From positions 221,157,369 through 221,221,368 of the forward strand of contig OU015490.1 of assembly GCA_907164885.2 (NCBI GenBank): a stretch of DNA of 64,000 bases. Direction: 5' to 3'. Shown one piece after another: positions 58,117-64,000 of this stretch. The first letter of the stretch is position 1. Every line of letters starts with the position of its first letter. The position numbers were made by a program, and so were the translations under genes. The notes beneath the pieces were generated by a model that saw only the letters and a list, made by a program, of their open reading frames with translations, did not search any database and was not told the origin of the DNA. Source of the stretch: Dolomedes plantarius. Its lineage: Eukaryota; Arthropoda; Arachnida; Araneae; Dolomedidae.

Positions 58117-58474
58117 TGTTTAGAGCGATAAGTTTCTAAAAATGATATTAGAATTGGTTTACCTTTCGCCTGCTTTGCTGTGAAGTAAAATTGATTAATT
58201 GCAGACTCATTGACGATTAAGGCAAATGCATTTTTACTTAGATTTATTTGACTTGATGTTTCTAATTGAATTTGAATACAATAAACATGATTGTGATGTC
58301 AACAAAGCATCTTAACATCGATTCGATTTTACAGCGTCTATTCTCGTAGCGTCTGTCTGCTGCGCATCCAAACACGCGCAACAACAAGCTAAAGTTTGTT
58401 CGGTTTCTCATGCATGTGGACCGTGCTGTGCTGCCATCTAACGTTAATTTTTTCGACTTCTTGATGGCGCAACA
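58117..58474 (-). repeat. BEL/Pao 5' LTR
   Basis: About 358 bp on the minus strand from TGTTGCGCCATCAAGAAGTC to CTCTAAACA, with TG..CA ends. The ends are inferred from the primer site and the TG start, because no second LTR is present. Confidence 0.6.
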
Positions 58475-58483
58475 CTGTATGTA

Positions 58484-58545
58484 AATAGATAGATAGATAT
58501 AATTAATTAATACATACATACATACATACATACATACATACATAA
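58484..58545. repeat. (GATA)n/(CATA)n microsatellite
   Basis: Short AGAT repeats, an AATTAATTAA link, then eight CATA units just outside the BEL LTR. Confidence 0.9.
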
Positions 58546-59525
58546 CAATCTGAAACAACTCAACTCCACGCAATTTCATCTCTCATATTTATTTTCTGTA
58601 CGTTAACTGTACCTACATTTCTACGATGTCATGGTTTTACGTGAAGCAAAAACCATGGCATACTGAACACCAACCATCAATTTTCCATCTACTCAGACAA
58701 AATGCAACTATACGGCTGAAACACAATTAGCTATTTTCTGAAAGCTTTACTTTTCTAAGTTTCTGTATTATTAAACGCACAGAATCATTCCCTTACATTT
58801 AATATATGAAAAAAAAAACTCGGAATTATTCCATCCACAGAAACACTTTTCTCTGAGTGAAAAAATTTAAATTTCATATTATTCGTGAAACAAAAGCTTT
58901 TATACAATAATATTTCAACAACACAATGTATCCCAGTAGGTTTTAATATTTACATAAACAGAAAACTCGTTTACATTCAAAACTCAAGGGAGAAAAACAC
59001 TAAGAGCTTTAAAAATTATGTTCTGTTATTAAAAGAAAGAGAATGTACCCGTCACCGCAATAGAAAATGCGAATTTAAGAGAATTTCTATTTTAATAACT
59101 TTAAAAATGGATATTGCAATACACTTTATGACTTTATAAAATTTTCGAACTGCTTCTCGTGTTCATATCTTTTCAGGAAATTACTCAGAGACGTAAACAA
59201 AAGCAATTTTGGAAATGGACAGCGAAAGTGCAACAGCATTCTTGACTCCGAGGTATAAAAGAAAAACAAAAGTAAAATACTAGGTAAAGTTACGCAGATG
59301 CTACGTGGAGTTCATTTCACTAACGCTAGGAACAGTTTTATCTTGCATGAAACTGTTGATAAATGAAGGTTCGCCCTTTAATAGCCTATTTTGCGTATTC
59401 GAAACACTTTGGGAACATTTCTAGTCTAAATTTTGCTACGAAATATTTGTAGTTTAACGAGAGGGGTGCAGGGTATTGTGAAATTTCTCTTTTGAATAAG
59501 GGAAATACAAACTCCTTTTAAAAAT
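58546..59525. other. No recognisable gene
   Basis: AT-rich; the 84-codon frame at 58885-59139 has no recognisable similarity. Confidence 0.45.
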
Positions 59526-59892
59526 ATAAACCCCCATTTTACTGTATAAATAAATTTTATTAAAGAAGAAATCCTTAATTGGTAATGGTAATTTCTGTAT
59601 TTCCCGAATCAAAATCTATAAGCATTTAGTTGACACCATTGTTGATTTTTTTCAAACCGAATGTTTTTTTTTCTCCTATGCGGAGCCACTTGTCGTCAAA
59701 CATTCGCCATAAACCCCCATTTTACTGTATAAAAGAATTTTATTAAAGAAGAAATCCTTAATTGGTAATGGTAATTTCTGTATTTCCCGAATCAAAATCT
59801 GTAAGCATTTAGTTGACACCACTGTTGATTTTTTTCAAACCGAATGTTTTTTTTTTCTCCCATGCGGAGCTACTTGTCGTCAAACATTCGCC
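59526..59892. repeat. Tandem duplication, 183 + 184 bp
   Basis: 59526-59708 and 59709-59892 start ATAAACCCCCATTTTACTGT and end GTCAAACATTCGCC, with only a few differences between them. Both include the poly-T (tail) end of a minus-strand SINE, which is complete only after the second copy. Confidence 0.95.
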
Positions 59893-60074
59893 TATACTCT
59901 GCCGCAATTTTACTGCCCATTTTATTGTTGGTGCACCATATATGCGGACAGCATTACTCCCTATGAAGAGACGACACGAAAGGAGGCATTTTTTGTGGCA
60001 CGACGCCAGGATTCGATCCGAGCACTCTCAGCACCGAAAACCAGCGCGCTGTACAGCTGGGCCGCCACAAGCCC
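59847..60074 (-). mobile_element. tRNA-derived SINE with target duplication
   Basis: The minus strand starts GAGGGCTTGTGGCGGCCCAG (A-box region), has GGATCGAATCCTG (B box) and ends in a poly-A tail. The flanks TCAAACCGAATGTTTTT at 59835-59851 and 60075-60091 are the target duplication; the left copy merges with the poly-T. The body matches the SINE at 38580. Confidence 0.85.
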
Positions 60075-60091
60075 TCAAACCGAATGTTTTT

Positions 60092-60837
60092 GTCATTATT
60101 GTAATAGAGGATAATGGTACCAGTTCAGTACTGAATGATAATAGTATTATTTGACAATTATAACATAAAGAAAAACCTGTAAATCTAATAAATCTTAACA
60201 ATTTTAGTGTAATTAATGTTTTTACATTTCCCCAGTCCATTTAATTAAAGTTATGCTGTTTATGATGTCAGAAATTGTGAAGTCTCAATAGATATTCCGA
60301 AGTCGTGGTGTGAGCCTGAAATTTTGACAAAATGATTATGGATTGTTGATTTTGAGAACCGAAGTCCAATTTCGGGACTCAAGGGTTAAATTGTGACGCC
60401 AAATGAGGCTATAAACACAATTTGTGTTGTTACCAGAGGTGAATGCTTAAGTAAACTGTAATTGACGCTGTAGACAAGTGGTTATCATTATTCGATTGAA
60501 TTTTACCTGAACAAAGTAGATTGTATTTCGCTGGCTAATAAAAAAGAATTCCTGTTTTAATATACAACTGCAATTCAGGTTATATTTAATATTTAAACAA
60601 AAATATTTTTTTAACTTCAAAGATGTGAAACAGCAGTATCATATGAAATCATGTTTTATAGGAATACAAGTGGTTTATTTGTTCAAAAAATAATCCTGAA
60701 TAAATAAAAAAATAACAAAAAATTTTAAGATAGAAAGTCATACTTTACGAAAGATTTTACCAATATTCAACAATTTTCTCGGTTTTTCCTTATCTGTCTG
60801 TAAGCCTAAAAAAATAACTAACATTTAAAGGCTTTTT
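60092..60837. other. No recognisable gene
   Basis: AT-rich; nothing assignable. Confidence 0.45.
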
Positions 60838-61202
60838 GGGGGCTCGAGGTAGACTTGCAGTAGCACGCTGATTTTCAGTACTGTGGTGCTCGAAACGAAT
60901 GCCGGCACACGCCATTAAATACGTCCGTGTATAGGCCGGATAAGCGCACGTTAAATCTGTAGACCGGAAAGTCCCTCTATGAGGTCAGAGAGGGCGGGAG
61001 AGGGTACGATCACCCCCTGTAGTCGCCACTGGGGGTGCTAGGTCAAAATTGATGTGGCAACTCGCTAAGACACACTCCGACCTTCGTGGTACTATACGTA
61101 AACCAGCGCCACACATTTCAGTCCGAAGTCTGTATGGATCTGGTACGGAATTTTTAGCCAGTGGGCGTTAGAAATGGGCGTTATGAGCAACAACAACAAA
61201 AG
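60838..61202 (+). mobile_element. SINE-like element with CAA tail
   Basis: A GC-rich 365-bp block from GGGGGCTCGAGGTAGACTTG to GAGCAACAACAACAAAAG. AAAGGCTTTTT before it and AAAAGCTTTC after it may be an imperfect target duplication. The head is only weakly tRNA-like (TAGACTTGCAGTAGCACG). It is not obviously related to the other SINEs here. Confidence 0.6.
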
Positions 61203-62729
61203 CTTTCTAAAAAAAATTTCGAATGGTTGTAGTTTTTTTATATCATGATTAATGGAAGTAAGAAAACAATATTACTCACTCAGCATCTAAAAATTAATAT
61301 ATCACGAAATATATACATTTACCATTAAAATATATTCTAAAATGGATGGTATTATCCCAGCTTACATAATCAATATCTATTTTATAATTTAATTAGTTAT
61401 GTTTTGATTCTAAATTAGAATACGTGTTACGTTCAGCGACGGAATTGTTTAGCTTACTACATCATTAATTCTGTAATTTCCATATTATTTAAAATATATT
61501 TCACTCACTAATATTCAGTCAGTTGATTTTGTGAACTTAATAAATATTCATTATATAAAGATAAGATCAATGGTATAAGTCTGAGAAATCATATTACTTT
61601 GGAAAGTACAAATACATATATTCTATTGTTAACAATCTTGAGTTGTATAATTTCAGCGCATCGTTGCATTTAGAGAAGGGTTCGGCGAACTGCGACTCTT
61701 TGGATACGTACATGTGGCTCTGAAGTTAAATTCATAATGGAAATAAATCTCTCTTAGTTTCCACTATAAAATTTAAAATTATTATATTCACATAAAGGTG
61801 ATGTCATTTGTTTTATAGGTCTCACAAAACTTCGCGGTAAAGTAGTGATTTTAAATAAGATTAAAAACGTTCAGTTATAAGCCAAACGGCAGCAGATAGG
61901 ATAGTTTTAATTGTCCTCAAATGTAACAAATGACGTTAAATTAACTCCAGCTTTATTGATTGTGGTAGATGAGTCAAGGTCACAGCCAAGTTTACCAATT
62001 TTGGGCGGTATATATAGTATATCATCTGAGGGTGCGAGAGGTCCTGGGATTATGGCCAAACGTATAGTAAAACATAGAGAAAACATAGTAAATACCGTCC
62101 TTGAATGCATGGGAAAAATATATCCTACTCAATAAAATGTATCAATTGCAACCTACGGTGGAAATAGTATGACGGGAGCAAATTTTTTCCATTTTAAAAG
62201 GAAAAACGTATGAAGTGATTACTTTAAATAGTAAACGTTGAAAAAAATTGCATTTGGTGTTCCCTCTACCTTTGGGTATACGTATTTATATAAGCAATGA
62301 TTTTCTAAAACGAATTTCATTAACTGTAAATGCGGGAACGAAATTATTGATGTTAAATTGGAATCGTCTCTTAAATTAAAAATGACTACTTAAAAATAGG
62401 ACATACAGAAACTTTCTAAGTAAATTCAAGCTCATTGATCTCAATGATAAAAACTAATGAGAACAGTTTCCTGTACGATTTTTTTATTCCTTTAAAAAAT
62501 ATAATTATGATTATAATATTACTTTAAATTTTCCTTATTTGTAAAACTAAATTTATGGCAATTTTAGAAATATACTTCACAGAATTTCAGAATAAAGCTT
62601 TAAAAAATACTAAAAAGGAAATTTTCCATTAAAATAGAGGTATAGAGAAGGTTACGTATGGACAGTACAGCATGAAAATTTGAATTTGGCAATGTATTAA
62701 TTTAATTTAATTTTCATACCTGTGAAAGT

Positions 62730-62731
<2 letters not shown>
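61203..62731. other. No recognisable gene
   Basis: About 1.5 kb. Overlapping opposite-strand frames at 61907-62135 are open for about 70 codons with ordinary composition, but no family was recognised for either. Confidence 0.4.

Positions 62732-62766
<35 letters not shown>
62732..62766. repeat. (TA)n microsatellite
   Basis: About 35 bp of TA. Confidence 0.9.
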
Positions 62767-62768
<2 letters not shown>

Positions 62769-62794
62769 TACTTTTTATTATTTTGTGTCTTTGT

Positions 62795-63152
62795 ATTATT
62801 GTTGCTTGTGCCCCTTGACCTAAAGCAATGTCAGATCAAGTCCTATGTATATAGGCTATTGGTCTGGAGGGGACGACTCCAGTTTTAATTAGCACCACAA
62901 GGGTCGGAGTCCGACTTGGCTACGAACCAGCCCCGTAATTTTGAATCGAGGCAAGTGACGAGACCGGTACCCTTGACCCCGGACCTCCAGACGGAAATTT
63001 GAGAACTTGAAGGACATTGCACCCACGACAGATTTTTCGTAAAACCAGCCGTCATTAATGTACACGGCGGTGGATGAGTTAACGACGGGCATTGAACCAG
63101 TGACGTTCAGATCACAGGCCCGCTTCGTTTCCAATAGGGACACGGCGTCCTA
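62795..63152 (-). mobile_element. tRNA-derived SINE, same family as 15561
   Basis: Body words AGCACCACAAGGGTCGGAGT and CCGACTTGGCTA are shared with 15561-15915. The minus-strand B box is GGTTCAATGCCC near 63090; the A-box head near 63140 is degraded. Flanks TTTTGTGTCTTTGT (left) and TTTTGTCTTTGT (right) look like a target duplication. Confidence 0.75.
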
Positions 63153-64000
63153 GTTTTGTCTTTGTGGTTAAATTAGCTGATTCGTAAATTCCATCTTTCA
63201 TTGAAATACTGAATATGCCAAAACTGATGGATTTCCATGTTATAAATATTCTAAATTTCCTGTTTATATCATGAAGTTATGTGCCAACAGTATTTGAAAT
63301 CAGAATAAATAATTCATCAGAAATAGTTTGCAGAAATTTAAATACCCTGTGTGAGAATATCTAATTTTAAAATAAAGCATTCTCTTATTTCCCGGATATC
63401 ATACTACGGAACAGACTGTCACAGAAAGTAGCTTATTTTGACTTGTAAAAGTATTTTAGTTATAGTTTACAAGAGACACCTGACACGATATATACGTATT
63501 GATATTTTTGTTCCTATTTGTTGAATTCTTGTTCCCCATACGTTTCTATCAAAATGCGGACAGCTTCTTTACGTACCTGCTTCTTTATCACTTTCAATAT
63601 ATAAAACTGAATCATATTCCTTTACACCCTTTAAGTGAAATATATTACGCTTTTACGTCTGACGCAGGAGTGAAAAGTGAAAACATGACATTTATTTGAT
63701 CCGGCATAGACGGAGTACAAATATTTAATATAGTATTCCTTACTTAAGAATTTATGAAACGCATCGAAGATTTTTAGAGTCTTTTAAAAAGCATAGATTT
63801 AGAATGGATTCAATTTTTGAGCCAGACGTATTTTGATAAATACTGATGTATTTACCTCGGTGCGATATTCATGCATTTGATATTACATTTTGAGCTAAAT
63901 TATAAATTTTATAAAATCGACGTTCATATTAACTGCAGTAAATTTGAGAATTCTAAGTATTCATGATATTTTGTTATGTATTGTATAAGAAAGTGTGAAA
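63153..64000. other. No recognisable gene
   Basis: AT-rich to the end of the window; the 66-codon frame at 63499-63699 is hydrophobic but unassigned. Confidence 0.45.

Larger units (their letters stand above)
52507..58474 (-). mobile_element. BEL/Pao LTR retrotransposon, 3' LTR missing
   Basis: A minus-strand element of about 6 kb with a 5' LTR at 58117-58474, a primer site and leader, then gag, protease, RT, RNase H, integrase and a DUF5641-like tail in order. All are broken by shifts and stops. It ends at about 52507 with a G-rich GGACTCATAGTCCAGGGGG stretch, and no copy of the LTR follows. Confidence 0.85.

Overview
This window is AT-rich, animal-type intergenic DNA made almost entirely of transposable elements and simple repeats. 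No host protein-coding gene, true tRNA, rRNA or CRISPR array could be supported. The mix of elements is typical of a large arthropod genome: Ty3/Gypsy, BEL/Pao, several Tc1/mariner lineages, pogo, piggyBac, tRNA-derived SINEs and very long (TA)n arrays. The gag N-terminus of the Gypsy element and the CAA-tailed SINEs suggest an arachnid, most likely a spider. That assignment rests on recognition, not on a database search.

Layout. 1-7.3 kb: a piggyBac relic, two copies of a hairpin-ended dispersed repeat (one split by a 1.1 kb TTAA-flanked element) and SINE pieces. 7.35-14.07 kb: a complete Gypsy element on the minus strand with two LTRs of equal length, a 4-bp target duplication and one open 1464-codon gag-pol frame. 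It is the only element here that looks potentially functional. 14.6-21 kb: a third copy of the hairpin-ended repeat, a SINE, a 185-bp (TA)n array, diverged tandem repeats, a decayed Tc1/mariner-like gene and a GC-rich block that may be an orphan LTR. 24.5-25.5 kb: a 1000-bp internally deleted piggyBac element. 26.5-29.4 kb: two head-to-tail copies of a 1.4 kb unit carrying the start of an OTU-protease-like frame and a near-terminal hairpin (Helitron/Helentron-like candidate). 30.2-32.8 kb: a pogo-like pseudogene with a C-terminal PCNA-binding-type motif, then a Tc1-like pseudogene. 33.8-37.3 kb: a decayed Tc1 element whose 3' part is duplicated and interrupted by a piggyBac copy. 38.6-41.8 kb: two SINEs, a Tc1 fragment, and a DD41D mariner inserted at the edge of a repeat whose second copy lies at 48.8 kb. 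43.0-43.5 kb: a long inverted repeat. 44.5 kb: a SINE with a core resembling one shared by distant invertebrate SINEs. 46.4-47.7 kb: a mariner pseudogene. 50.7-58.5 kb: a truncated plus-strand LTR element abutting a broken minus-strand BEL/Pao element. 59.5-63.2 kb: a SINE with a clear target duplication and a local tandem duplication, plus two more SINEs.

The genes do not form a pathway. Each open or broken frame belongs to its own mobile element, and their nesting gives a partial insertion history. Apart from the Gypsy polyprotein, every transposase or polyprotein frame shows frameshifts, stops, internal deletions or substituted catalytic residues.
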